A stretch of DNA of 42,655 bases from Chitinophagaceae bacterium. Its GTDB lineage: Bacteria; Bacteroidota; Bacteroidia; Chitinophagales; Chitinophagaceae. The translations under genes were made by a program, and so were the position numbers. The notes under the pieces were generated by a model. The model worked only from the letters and a program-made list of their open reading frames with translations. It was not told the origin of the DNA and ran no database searches. This document shows positions 11,701 to 17,368 of this stretch, piece after piece (position 1 is the first letter of the stretch; every line of letters starts with the position of its first letter). The DNA is taken from positions 1 to 42,655 of the forward strand of contig JAIXOJ010000004.1 in the NCBI GenBank assembly GCA_027486835.1, read 5' to 3'.

Positions 11701-12095
11701 TTAATTCCATTAGAAGTTGGAGTAAAGTACAAGAGTTAGTTGATGAAGGAGCAATGAAATTAATAAGTGATGGAAAACTTACTCCTGGGGAAACATATAC
11801 AGGTTCATACAAAGCCCCAACAATTTTTGAATATACCAAAAAATTTTTTAAGGGGACGGAGGATGTTTTTTGGACGCCTATTCATGTTATTGGTTCGTTT
11901 AATCTATCTATGCGAGTAAACGCTGATGGCCGTACTACAACAATTTGCGTTTACGATTCAAAAACAATATCGTCGTTAAGTGATAATAAGTTAGGTCAAG
12001 GGTCAAATAAACCTAATACATCCGAAAATGGGAAAAGAACTCCTTTTTCGACACAATATTTAAGATTTATATGGGACGTTACAATGTCAAAATAA
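2787..12095 (+). CDS. Giant RHS-repeat polymorphic toxin-like protein
   Basis: 3102 residues, exported: the N-terminus has a hydrophobic signal ending CTSACTTAFG (signal peptidase I or II possible). At about residues 490-540 lies a region like the DUF6443/RHS entry module (ISYFDATLRNRQTV, then YDNMGRPTANI). A long Cys-rich part with pairs such as CNTC and CKTC spans about 790-1480. A LamG-like lectin fold is suggested at about 1935-2100. YD repeats follow from about 2150 (FWYDRLGRM, YDGLGRIKEI, YRYDQLNRL). The RHS-associated core is at about 2806-2840 (YRYGFNGQEKSDE to WNVDP), a LysM-like module at about 2874-2915, and an unrecognised tip after about 2920. By family analogy the shell encloses a C-terminal toxin. 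The tip is more AT-rich than the core. R1 copy c ends 10 bp before the ATG. Confidence 0.93.
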   Translation: MKTKCFLHFCVLLLLCTSACTTAFGYTNESYIQSLSGNFKKGDSCVTTDDKFQYMPMEEWNTVTNHSVTNYIGFELRNDTDYYYQAKPFKCTLFFSIKYYSSKDQEKPTEINHLQLVVNYDTATGSFYSDFANYQFNGGFKVVVVIDSIFSPEYADALPAIFRVTNKIIVERTYLFNPQPVEVHQEKALQLSNNLHEQINSTWHQDGLFSNNLPTSIYEGSLTQTENAILHEPLYSTQLVAYQNTLAGDNIAIQPLVFREALSIQEENQAGQMMANAATLEPANQSVAKPNSLTAVNSNLEEAKLSDAVLNKELRVLNETTKPKNTGFDNRYSDAVVVKGLTKNDGKIELSWGSGSTTPVENDIEWTYVDINSSLAQQSLSSLPVNSDNIVSSNSSAYINIIEAEMKNNASRVTLTGNSYSFNLPYQEGFVFFRIRSVGYKNNVRQESAWTYVDNSSSKNILGYKTDGHEKELNWQYNATFSEGGKRKEVISYFDATLRNRQTVTINNSIEDVSVVAETIYDNMGRPTANILPAPTLKPSAKSGLSFYSGINQFKLGTTSTTTQPSNYEQFGYPAGACNISAMPLDNGLGAAQYYSPNNALLSATTNKDIYAKNLPNADGYPFAVTQYEDDNTGRIKRQGGVGPSFQIGSGHETKNYYAKPMQKDLDRLFGMEVGNASHYLKNMVIDPNGQASVSYIDANGKTIATALAGVVPNNVAPLASSGTAASTNLNQNLIQSADFVRDATNLQMTATATFVPSVVGLYKLNYNLDVARLLGITNDNTPIAYCNTCYYDLTVSVLDECGVQMLENKKPFISNPFTISHDVNVNPDLQSGSLSFYISEIGAYHVTYTLQLTKATIQTQEDYYIDKDEKVKQLKAFFIEELNKLDLRNCYNDCKTCKTLGTVYDPDGQFATNIKNYLKTKKYKDEIVLDVNSQSIKDWIADEWQSAYQLCSTISCTVSPCEEKLMMLKEDVRPGGQYALYSYDESKKEYAILVDASKNIDETNVSILSKYKDAVVNNIYFIDKNGVVKKTKDLSQSEFIEAYIKHPDWVNEYVKLHPEYCSYEWCVANESIYVFDKNVRENIEDASEAIKLNYYENYNPASPPSNYKLLENDPFFNGTGKGVKYRNDMFSDLANLSDILKVKVPTIAYVNAASTSASIDNQPAKDINAFIDWLLYFKPTSSVKPTNNTQDAKNLANSWSNKSIASNCRSLNRQWDLFKKYYFQLKTKYEERIKIENGGCSNCYIGNFPDLSNDLGNCFETANLLQTVSLKDFELKKDDANCSIKPFKNYAFACPNPCARVGASTFSCSIKEANNKYVNVVYKKGVCPKTVTIPVEITEIHYDDISGSTTTVWTKYVTFNKGESSVFLMYEWNQSVPYCCVVCDPSDPGCPLSGDILDVFDSKIIYNSAITVIDNGPPNTISSSCHDDPRYQFYINKIRRFNDYVNMEAITYCQVENAPTDNNQVNAIEAATLVKMQNEARANLKGAKANWINVLRAFVEEENQLDIDNSKTPRFNALSDYYTSTGVLKINQTILDIADDLYDIAVYSIDHVTKTTDDLNPYRNLITGSVTGHKKVQLHSFAEVFDSYFPSDKTLINNGFNEYLLNYPYFRGKVPITANPLIADLNGNNYDLCSIVFDDDHSLFKIWSADNASTDIAQFHTYLKGRFGDDYILDVNALTDLQTKSSVACAPNRVLNDPLVVPVAFLDTKTITANGATTDGVSYGLKGLIEAFNSDAISANLSPKLTYPSNPSLIPNKTYRVLLTNYINLNTGFVLAYDDYFGLYKKGAGSSDVLYNRAITPEIPNNDFACTQNLIDLAYSHAGIEYDAYIKIEREKFRNEYVSKCLYNNCTVNLEGDLTEYHYTLYYYDQAGNLVKTIPPAGVQLLKEPELSQLPTIKNLPPATCTESDFSKITAADAVGIFGQVSTAIGNSQAKAIELWLFQQGGTTRQVRFVTPDHHYFFQAAIANKRLWVELYTLIPDGSGQMHITLTNQAFADISGFSSLQDWVHLVAQTQDNNWPMADGNHSLLDIYYNGTKLTTVAPTGPYLPYPFDWTIEAATTGGGTQITVPANDFTCLKHLRVYNRKAKDEEVFANFLNVCLSPVAPLDIISAPLEVWGRFNKPDLSTPGVVSTIESAYHFVVPDHSLPTNYYYNSQNQVVKQTTPDAGKSEFWYDRLGRMAVSQNAEQATKNNFSYTLYDGLGRIKEIGEKQNGGTINEENARDEAKLTTWNASGSSNIDVTLTIYDDNASYVSWVPTVVTGTNLRKRVAATALLSSGNNPSQNLVAASYYAYDISGNVHTLWQYNKGLYDVEAAANKVDPGIKTIKYDFDLISGKVNMVKYQPGRWDQYFYKYDYDGENRLTDVYSGREENNLSTYKDAGYHYYLHGPLARTEFFKQGTSAKILQGLDYAYTLQGWVKMVNGQFLENDMGEDGMTGGVFGLSNRDAFGYSLGYFAGDYSPIVSSNPLSNFRNASDKSTASGNNLYNGNISTATYAIQGINAGQTTGYSYRYDQLNRLVGMNSHGTLDIANTSWGYSGTKSGGSDIINAYKEQISYDANGNILTYKRNGAVGKEDMDDLSYAYNIDADGRLVNNRLRHVKDAVLVPTNQGDIDNQGDDNYRYDNIGNLTKDVQGKISDVSWNVYGKIQSITKTEGTTISYTYDAAGQRISKKDGAGKSTFYVRDATGNVLGVYQNDASKSTPYTWEEQHLYGSGRLGMRTPMIAPSATYAYDVAQDATVTQTGKKLFELTNHLGNVLATISDKVNQVVIGTKSYTTADVVTAQDYYPFGMAMPGRGFQSTAAGKYRYGFNGQEKSDEIGTGFTTAQFWEYDSRIGRRWNVDPIDLVSISNYSVNQNNPLKYCDPLGNSPGDPKTYKVKKGDNLTKISKKVGVEVKDLVKMNHIKDKNKINQGDVLKINPEVDFKDNPNGGYSNPNKSEGTEIHIENTISIGMQFPYGLGAENELITSGKALNSIRSWSKVQELVDEGAMKLISDGKLTPGETYTGSYKAPTIFEYTKKFFKGTEDVFWTPIHVIGSFNLSMRVNADGRTTTICVYDSKTISSLSDNKLGQGSNKPNTSENGKRTPFSTQYLRFIWDVTMSK

Positions 12096-12469
12096 TATTA
12101 ATTTCAGTTTGTATTTCTTTTTTATCTTGCTCTTTTGACCAAAATAATTTAAGACCAATCCTAAATCTAAAAGGCAACTATTTTTTAGCGGATAATCCAT
12201 CATATTCAAATGATGGATTAATGATTGTATATACCAAAAATAATGAGTTCTATGAAATAATTTCATCAAACTGTACAGCTTTTTATAGGAATGATTCTAC
12301 CATTTTGTTTAGCAAAAGAACATATTTAGAGAGCAATGAAATTGAATATTACTATCTCAAAGTAGATTCTATTCAAACTAATAATCCAGTTTTAATTAGT
12401 AGAAATACATTTTTCAAACAAATTCAAAAATTAGAAGAAGTTAAAATTCCAATTAGTATGCATAACTAA
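12071..12469 (+). CDS. Candidate immunity lipoprotein for the RHS tip
   Basis: 132 residues. The N-terminus is a lipoprotein signal (KIILISVCISFLSC, cysteine 20). No family is recognised. The start codon lies inside the last codons of the RHS gene (25-bp overlap in another frame), implying translational coupling. Position directly after and overlapping a polymorphic toxin tip is the standard place of the cognate immunity gene, so I infer that it neutralises the tip at residues about 2920-3102, probably at the envelope because it is a lipoprotein. Not tested by any homology visible to me. Confidence 0.75.
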   Translation: MGRYNVKIILISVCISFLSCSFDQNNLRPILNLKGNYFLADNPSYSNDGLMIVYTKNNEFYEIISSNCTAFYRNDSTILFSKRTYLESNEIEYYYLKVDSIQTNNPVLISRNTFFKQIQKLEEVKIPISMHN

Positions 12470-12535
12470 ATACCCTTCTGGACAAACTGGAGATCCAAGC
12501 TTAAAAGAAAATGGAGGTAAAGAAACTTATGTTCC

Positions 12536-12619
12536 CGCTCCGCGTAGAGTTCCTGAAATGGAGTCGCTTGGCGTAGTCTCCCGACTACGTCAAAGTGTCT
12601 GCAAATCTCCCGATTTGCG
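12536..12619 (+). repeat. R2 repeat, copy 1 (double hairpin, intact)
   Basis: Contains CGTAGAGTTCCTGAAATGGA, then two perfect 7-bp hairpins with the same loop: CGTAGTC-TCCC-GACTACG and GCAAATC-TCCC-GATTTGC. The 65 bp before it, after the immunity gene stop, read openly as CITKYPSGQTGDPSLKENGG and may be coding debris. Confidence 0.8.
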
Positions 12620-12661
12620 TTTTGGATACTAGCAGAAGAAGCTAACACTTAGTTTTATCCC

Positions 12662-12711
12662 ATGTCACAAGGTTATCAGATTTATAATCAGCAAGCTGCT
12701 TATTTCCCTGT
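12662..12711 (+). pseudogene. N-terminal stub of a REP-associated tyrosine transposase
   Basis: The ATG at 12662 opens MSQGYQIYNQQAAYFP. This resembles the start of Bacteroidota RAYT/Y1 transposases, which begin with M-S-x-x-Y-K-I-x-x-x-x-x-x-Y-F and continue into a VTFxVVxWxDxF-like strand. Here the gene is cut after about 16 residues by R2 copy 2, and R2 copy 1 lies 42 bp upstream. No HUH motif or catalytic tyrosine remains. Assigned from recall of the family, with few residues to go on. Confidence 0.5.
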
Positions 12712-12780
12712 TCGGCGTAGAGTTCCTGAAATGGAGTCGCTTGGCGTAGTCTCCCGACTACGTCAAAGTGTCTGCAAATC
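12712..12780 (+). repeat. R2 repeat, copy 2 (cut in second hairpin)
   Basis: Same as copy 1 through the first hairpin and the left arm of the second (GCAAATC), then breaks off exactly at the stem-loop border and runs straight into copy 3. Confidence 0.8.
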
Positions 12781-12782
12781 CC

Positions 12783-12867
12783 TGCTCGGCGTTGAGTTCC
12801 TGAAATGGAGTCGCTTGGCGTAGTCTACCGACTACGTCATTGTGTTTGCAAATCTCCTGATTTGCGT
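12783..12867 (+). repeat. R2 repeat, copy 3 (intact)
   Basis: Tandem with copy 2. First hairpin loop reads TACC instead of TCCC; second hairpin GCAAATC-TCCT-GATTTGC. The remaining DNA to 13062 is AT-rich and shows no gene; it probably carries the promoter of the 163-residue gene. Confidence 0.8.
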
Positions 12868-13062
12868 ATCTGCACTTACGGCCAATTTGATTTAAAAAAT
12901 AAATTGAAATCATTTTTTTTAACCCCGTTTTTCCACATTTTTCATCGATTTTTCCACAGTAGAAAAAAAGTTGGGTTTGTGTGGTTTTAGGTACAAAATT
13001 CTTCTATAAAATTGCATTTCATCTTTCTAAAAAATAAATATTAACCGTTTAAAAAAATTTGT

Positions 13063-13554
13063 ATGCCAAAGGGTACAAACAGAATTTCGAAAGTAATAGT
13101 GGTAAAAGAAGTTACAGATGGATTAGATCTAATTAAGCAAGGTTATGCTAAGATTCTTCCTTATTTAATTGATGGTGTTACGGAGGATGAGCTAAAACAC
13201 GAAGCCAAAATGGGTGAGGCAAGTGTTCCATTTGTAGAAAAAGGTATTGAGTTTGCAAAGTCAAATACTGAGTTAGTACCAAGAAGGTGCAATGTGGTAG
13301 AGGCAGAAAAAGATTTTATTCTGTATGAGGAGCTAAGGCCAGTAGCTACCATATTAAATCAATATAGCGAACAAGTGTCATTAACTAGAAAAGTAGCTGG
13401 GATAGAAGCGTTAGAGTTTGCAAATGATTTTTATAAAAGTGTTAAAGAAGATGCTGAAGATGGTTTGGCAGCAGCCATACCAATTGCTGATGAGCTTGGC
13501 AAAAGGTATGTAGGAAGAAAGAAAAGAAATACCAAACCAGATACTGGCAAATAA
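13063..13554 (+). CDS. Conserved Bacteroidota hypothetical helical protein
   Basis: 163 residues, no signal peptide. The pattern KMGEASVPFVEKGIEFAKSN, then TELVPRR, resembles a Bacteroidota hypothetical family I recall with a KMGDKTxxFVxKALEYxxxNPELVP signature and a C-terminal A-x-x-F-Y-x-S-V-K segment, here ANDFYKSVKEDAEDG. The family has no function known to me; it is predicted to be largely helical. A basic tail (GRKKRNTKP) closes the protein. A hairpin followed by a T-run sits 20-70 bp downstream. It has its own AT-rich upstream region rather than an R1 copy, unlike its neighbours. Confidence 0.8.
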   Translation: MPKGTNRISKVIVVKEVTDGLDLIKQGYAKILPYLIDGVTEDELKHEAKMGEASVPFVEKGIEFAKSNTELVPRRCNVVEAEKDFILYEELRPVATILNQYSEQVSLTRKVAGIEALEFANDFYKSVKEDAEDGLAAAIPIADELGKRYVGRKKRNTKPDTGK

Positions 13555-13577
13555 TCAACTAAAAATTTTAGATTATA

Positions 13578-13621
13578 ATACCCGGAGATGATTGTTTAAT
13601 TACATCCTTCGGGTATTTTTT
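13578..13621 (+). terminator. Rho-independent terminator after the 163-residue gene
   Basis: AATACCCG pairs with CGGGTATT across an AT-rich loop, with further partial pairing inside, followed by a run of seven T. It lies about 25 bp after the gene stop. Confidence 0.7.
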
Positions 13622-13679
13622 TGCTTTCCCTTTACCCAAAAAGGGTACGCAATATTGCTTGGTACAATTGCTTGCGTAA

Positions 13680-13995
13680 TCGATAGAATTTCATTCAAGA
13701 TTGATAGAATTTCATTGGAAATCGATAGAATTTCATTGGAGATCGATAGAATTTCATTGGAAATCGATAGAATTTCATTAGAGATCGATAAAATTTCATT
13801 TGAATTCGATAAAATTTCATTGGAGATCGATAGAATTTCATTGGAAATCGATAGAATTTCATTGGAGATCGATAGAATTTCATTGGAGAATGATAGAATT
13901 TCATTGGAGATCGATAGAATTTCATTGGAGAATGATAGAATTTCATTGGAGAATGATAGAATTTTATTGGAGATTGATAGAATTTTACTCAAGAT
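13680..13995 (+). repeat. 21-bp tandem repeat array (about 15 units)
   Basis: Units of consensus GATAGAATTTCATTGGAGATC with variants in the last bases (AAATC, GAATG). Since 21 is a multiple of 3 and the unit lacks stops, several frames on both strands stay open; the + frame reads EIDRISL heptads and the - frame NEILSIS. No start with upstream signals distinguishes a real gene, and a terminator overlaps the longest frame's start. I treat it as a minisatellite, not as a coiled-coil protein. Confidence 0.85.
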
Positions 13996-14029
13996 TGGTG
14001 GAAGTTTATTCGATTTTGATATTTTTTTG

Positions 14030-14085
14030 TTTCAAGAATGATAGTATTACTATTGTTCTTGAAAGTGTTAGTATCATTCTTGAAA
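14030..14085. repeat. Inverted repeat, 14-bp perfect arms
   Basis: TTTCAAGAATGATA at 14030-14043 pairs with TATCATTCTTGAAA at 14072-14085. A near copy of the right arm (GTTCTTGAAAGTGTTA) sits in the loop. There is no following T-run, so a terminator role is doubtful. Confidence 0.6.
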
Positions 14086-14178
14086 GTGTTTTTATTATAG
14101 CTGCTATTGAAGCCTCAAGTGTGCTAGATTTTTAGCTGAGCATTTCGCTTAAACAGATAAATGTGGAGTGCTAAATCC

Positions 14179-14488
14179 CCCCGCTACCGCACGTCAAATC
14201 AACTCGCTGCTCTCGCACTCGAGCTGCGTGTGGCTTCGCTAAGTTGATACCCCGTCAAGAACAAAAGCGGGATTACATACACTACAATCCTGTTGTTTCG
14301 GGCTTAGTTCCAGAACCCCAACATGGGAAATATATCAGTGCCATTGATTATTTTGATGCAAAGGGTATACTTGAATTGTTTTTCTTTGAGCATTTTATAT
14401 ACGTATGTACCATAGCGAAGCAACACGTTAGACAGGTGCGGGTGCAGCGAAGATTGTTGCGAAGGGGTTTGGAATGCGGTAACGGTGG
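14179..14488 (+). mobile_element. R1 repeat, copy d
   Basis: Starts with the perfect 17-base terminus CCCCGCTACCGCACGTC; the 3' terminus is degraded (AATGCGGTAACGG). The transposase remnant is open from 14244 (QEQKRDYIHYNPVVSGLVPE). Confidence 0.85.
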
Positions 14489-14532
14489 CCAGATAACATA
14501 ATGGGTTGGGATCCAATCATAGTAGGGGTTAA

Positions 14533-14649
14533 ATTAAACCAAATAGCTGCTTTGTTAGATTCATGTCAGAAAGGATTGAAAATAGAAATACTATTGATGA
14601 TAAACTTGATACTGATAGTAAAATACCAGATTCGGTTTTGAAAAAATAA
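14533..14649 (+). pseudogene. Possible toxin C-terminal stub
   Basis: Open frame ending SERIENRNTIDDKLDTDSK, then IPDSVLKK, TAA at 14647-14649, four bases before the next gene's ATG. The hydrophilic sequence looks coding but is short and may be frameshifted relative to an upstream frame reading GWDPIIVGVKLNQIAALL. Interpreted as a toxin tail by analogy to the stubs at 1772 and 18348. Confidence 0.35.
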
Positions 14650-14653
14650 AACT

Positions 14654-15076
14654 ATGAAACTTTATTTTAGCATTGTACTTTTAATTATTTCTTCAACTTT
14701 AATAGCTCAAAAAAACAAGAAGCATGAGTATATGTATGTCGATTCGATTACAGTTAGTAAATATAGGAATATACTGTACCCTGATACCTCTAATGGATAC
14801 TCATTGAAAATGAAAAAGGACTACACCATTGAATCTGTCACTTATAGTAATATTTATTTTGAGGTTGGTCAAAATTATTTTCTGGATTATAAGGAAAATG
14901 GTGTTGAAATACTGTATGTTAAACAAAAAAAAGGATTTTGGGTGTGGAATCTTCCTGAAATTTTAAAACACTTCAAATGTAATTATTTATTAAAAGGTAG
15001 AGTTTTTTATGGTACTGGCGATGATTCAACTCCTGGAGGGTATCCCATGCTGATTACAGAAATAAGATTTAAATAA
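14654..15076 (+). CDS. Small secreted hypothetical protein (paralogue A)
   Basis: 140 residues with a signal peptide likely cut after LIA (MKLYFSIVLLIISSTLIAQK). No known family. It is a paralogue of the next gene: both share YxxILYPDT, IYFEV, a KGFxxxxWNLPxxLxxxK stretch, a (K)GR(V/A)F motif and the ending GYP(M/I)LITEIR(F/I)K. Its start follows a possible toxin stub, so an immunity role is possible. The truncated R1 copy e separates the paralogues. Confidence 0.75.
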   Translation: MKLYFSIVLLIISSTLIAQKNKKHEYMYVDSITVSKYRNILYPDTSNGYSLKMKKDYTIESVTYSNIYFEVGQNYFLDYKENGVEILYVKQKKGFWVWNLPEILKHFKCNYLLKGRVFYGTGDDSTPGGYPMLITEIRFK

Positions 15077-15105
15077 GCATTTAGATGATTTGGATTATCT
15101 GTAAC

Positions 15106-15163
15106 CCCCGCTACCGCACGTCAAATCAATACGCAGCTCCCGCACGAGTGTCGGTGTGGCTTC
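15106..15163 (+). mobile_element. R1 repeat, copy e (5' arm only)
   Basis: Only the first 58 bp remain, from CCCCGCTACCGCACGTC to GGTGTGGCTTC, the right arm of the 5' hairpin. The next gene's ATG begins 3 bp later, so this gene starts directly at a broken R1 arm. Confidence 0.8.
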
Positions 15164-15165
15164 TG

Positions 15166-15636
15166 ATGAAGGCAATTTCAAAATTTCTAAAGGGAAAACA
15201 AAATAGAAATGCAATATTTAAATGTTTATTGTTTATTTCACTTGCTTATCCATTTTCGTCGAAATGTCAGAATGTTAATTTAAAATTATTTAGGTATTGT
15301 GATTCTGTATTTGTCGAAAAGTATAAATTTATTTTATACCCAGATACACTTTCAAATACAGTAGATAGTTTTAAAAGAATCTACACCCTTACTAATAACC
15401 GATTCAATGAAATTTATTTTGAGGTTGATGATAAATATAGAAATCCATCTAGAGCAGTTCCTTTAAGTAGTTTAATAAAAACAAAGCAGGGGTTTATGTT
15501 TCTACCTTGGAATTTACCTCCCTTTCTTCTGAAATATAAGGTTCCATTTGTATTTAAAGGAAGGGCATTCGAAATTTTAGGGGATGAGGGTCTAGCTGGA
15601 TATCCAATATTAATAACGGAGATAAGGATTAAATAA
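15166..15636 (+). CDS. Small secreted hypothetical protein (paralogue B)
   Basis: 156 residues from the ATG at 15166; the frame is open further upstream to 15085, but those codons lie in R1 copy e. This start gives a signal-like segment (NAIFKCLLFISLAYPFSSKC) that could be read by signal peptidase. Shares the motifs of paralogue A, ending GYPILITEIRIK. Family and function unknown; part of the candidate orphan-immunity set. Confidence 0.75.
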   Translation: MKAISKFLKGKQNRNAIFKCLLFISLAYPFSSKCQNVNLKLFRYCDSVFVEKYKFILYPDTLSNTVDSFKRIYTLTNNRFNEIYFEVDDKYRNPSRAVPLSSLIKTKQGFMFLPWNLPPFLLKYKVPFVFKGRAFEILGDEGLAGYPILITEIRIK

Positions 15637-15663
15637 CTCAGCTGGACGAGAGTGTGACGGGAA

Positions 15664-15697
15664 TCAAACTTTTGAACGGATTGGTTCAAAAGTTTGA
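15664..15697. repeat. Perfect 14-bp stem hairpin
   Basis: TCAAACTTTTGAAC, loop GGATTG, then GTTCAAAAGTTTGA. It lies about 30 bp after the stop of paralogue B but lacks a T-run; it may still end transcription or protect the 3' end. Confidence 0.7.
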
Positions 15698-15761
15698 ATG
15701 TCGGATAAAAGATGAGTAGGCCTATAAAGGTCGCTATACAAGTAGAGGCTTTAAACCGCCT

Positions 15762-16070
15762 CCCCGCTACCGCATATCAATTCTACTCGCTGCTCCCGCA
15801 CGCTTGCCGCGTGTGGCTTCGCTAAGATGATACCCCCCCAAGAACAAAAGCAGGATTACATACTCTACAATCCTGTTGTTTCGGGCTTAGTAACAGAACC
15901 CCAATATTGGAAATATAGCAGTGCAATAGATAATTTTGGTGGTAAGGGTATACTTGAATTGATTTTCTTTGACCATTTTATATTCGTAGGAACCGTAGCG
16001 AATTCACACGAGAAACACGTGCGGTAGCTGTGAAGATTGTCGCGAAGTGGTGTGGACGTGGTAGCTGGGG
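15762..16070 (+). mobile_element. R1 repeat, copy f
   Basis: Starts CCCCGCTACCGCATATC and ends GTAGCTGGGG. The transposase remnant is open from 15827 (QEQKQDYILYNPVVSGLVTE). Both hairpins are present. Confidence 0.85.
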
Positions 16071-16174
16071 GGAGCTTATTTTATAAGGAAGAATCAGAAT
16101 AAAATATCATACCAATCCATACCGAACCCAAATGCAAAACCATTCGTTAAGCATACACATAAACCTTTTTACAA

Positions 16175-16891
16175 ATGCCCGAAACTTTTCTTTCTGCCCG
16201 TTGGGAAAATTTAATCATGGCCAACTTTGAAGTGCCGCCTAGCCTCTTGAGGCCTTATTTGCCTAAGGGGGTGGAGTTGGATTTGTATGACAACAAAGCC
16301 TTGGTAAGTCTTGTAGGATTTATGTTTAAAAACACAAGTCTTTTTTCCATACCCATCCCTTTTTTAGGAACTTTTGAGGAAATTAATTTGCGCTTTTATG
16401 TCAAAAGAATAGAAGGAGCAATCATAAAAAGGGGAGTGGTTTTTATCAATGAAACTGTGCCTTATACAATAGTGGCTTGGCTTGCCAATAAATTGTACAA
16501 GGAGCATTACATCGCCATTCCGACAAAAAATACCATTCAAACTTTGAACAATACCAATAGCATTCATTATGAATGGAAAATCAATAACCATTGGTACCAT
16601 CTTGAAGTAGAAACTGCTAAAGAAAATGACCCAATGTTGCCCAATAGTATTGAGGAATTTATTTTTGAGCATTACTATGGATATACCAAAATAAGTCCCA
16701 CGAAATCGCAAGAATACAAAGTAAACCACCCAAGATGGTTGGTAAATCAGGTGAAAAATTATACAATTGATTGTGATTTCCGCTCTATGTATGGCGATGA
16801 TTTTTCTTCACTAAAAAACCAACAACCACATTCAGTAATTGTAGCCCAAGGCTCGGATGTTACTGTGAATTGGAAGAGAATACTTTTTTAG
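16175..16891 (+). CDS. DUF2071 family protein (YqjF-like)
   Basis: 238 residues matching the COG3361/DUF2071 pattern: N-terminal ARWENLIMANFEVPPSLLRP followed by YLPKGVELD, then LVGFMF and an EINLRFYVK strand, and a C-terminal PHSVIVAQGSDVTV. The family adopts a fold related to acetoacetate decarboxylase, with no settled reaction. No signal peptide. Full length for the family. It sits between R1 copies f and g, so an ordinary metabolic-type gene is part of the same repeat-spaced array, which argues against all cargo being immunity genes. Confidence 0.85.
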   Translation: MPETFLSARWENLIMANFEVPPSLLRPYLPKGVELDLYDNKALVSLVGFMFKNTSLFSIPIPFLGTFEEINLRFYVKRIEGAIIKRGVVFINETVPYTIVAWLANKLYKEHYIAIPTKNTIQTLNNTNSIHYEWKINNHWYHLEVETAKENDPMLPNSIEEFIFEHYYGYTKISPTKSQEYKVNHPRWLVNQVKNYTIDCDFRSMYGDDFSSLKNQQPHSVIVAQGSDVTVNWKRILF

Positions 16892-16984
16892 TGGTCAGTT
16901 ATTAGTGGATAGTTGTTAGTGGTTATTTTCCTTTTTTCGGCGGACGCAATTGATTTCAATAGCTAACTATTAAAATAAAAGTAA

Positions 16985-17035
16985 GTCCTAGCGGGACGAC
17001 CCATATTGTAGCGGTGGGTTTTAACCCGCCGAAAG
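16985..17035. repeat. Short intergenic palindromic repeat
   Basis: CCTAGCGGGACGACCC, then a hairpin CGGTGGGTT-TT-AACCCGCCG. This resembles short palindromic debris I recall as common between Bacteroidota genes. A related form (AGGCTTTAAACCGCCT) lies at about 15746-15761, just before R1 copy f. Confidence 0.5.
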
Positions 17036-17066
17036 CATTTTTAGTTAATAACCCTAATGAAAATGC

Positions 17067-17368
17067 CTTATCGCACGTCAAATCAATTCGCCGCTCCCGC
17101 ACGCGTGCCGCGTGTGGATTCGCTAAAATGATACCACGTCAAGATCAATAGCTGGATTACATACACTTCATTCCTCTATTTTCGGGCTTAGTAACAAAAC
17201 TCCAATATTGGAAATATAGCAGTACAATAGATAATTTTGGTGGCATGGGTATACTTGGATTGATTTTCTTTGAGCATTTTATATACGTATGTACCATAGC
17301 GAAGCAACACGTGAGACTCGTGCGGGTGCAGCGAAGATTGTTGCGAAGTAGAGTGGACGTGCGAGGCA
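17067..17368 (+). mobile_element. R1 repeat, copy g (diverged)
   Basis: Degraded 5' terminus (CCTTATCGCACGTC), typical 5' hairpin, and a transposase remnant with early stops. It shares ACGTCAAGATCAATAGCTGG and TTCATTCCTCTATTTTCGGG with copy j, so g and j form a subfamily. 3' end at GACGTGCGAGG. Confidence 0.8.

Noticed and set aside
12805-12990. Small + strand protein (MESLGVVYRLRHCVCKSPDL)
   Set aside because: It is a translation of R2 hairpins; the same peptide recurs in every R2 copy.
13680-13995. CRISPR array
   Set aside because: Units are contiguous 21-bp repeats without unique spacers and no cas genes are near.
13592-14041. A 149-residue coiled-coil-like protein (EIDRISL heptads)
   Set aside because: All frames of the 21-bp array are open, a terminator overlaps the putative start, and no frame shows codon-biased changes; a minisatellite explains it.
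14244-14501. Small proteins inside R1 copies (also 2483-2677, 15827-16027, 17935-18234)
   Set aside because: They are C-terminal fragments of a transposase lacking catalytic parts, with stops or frameshifts in most copies.
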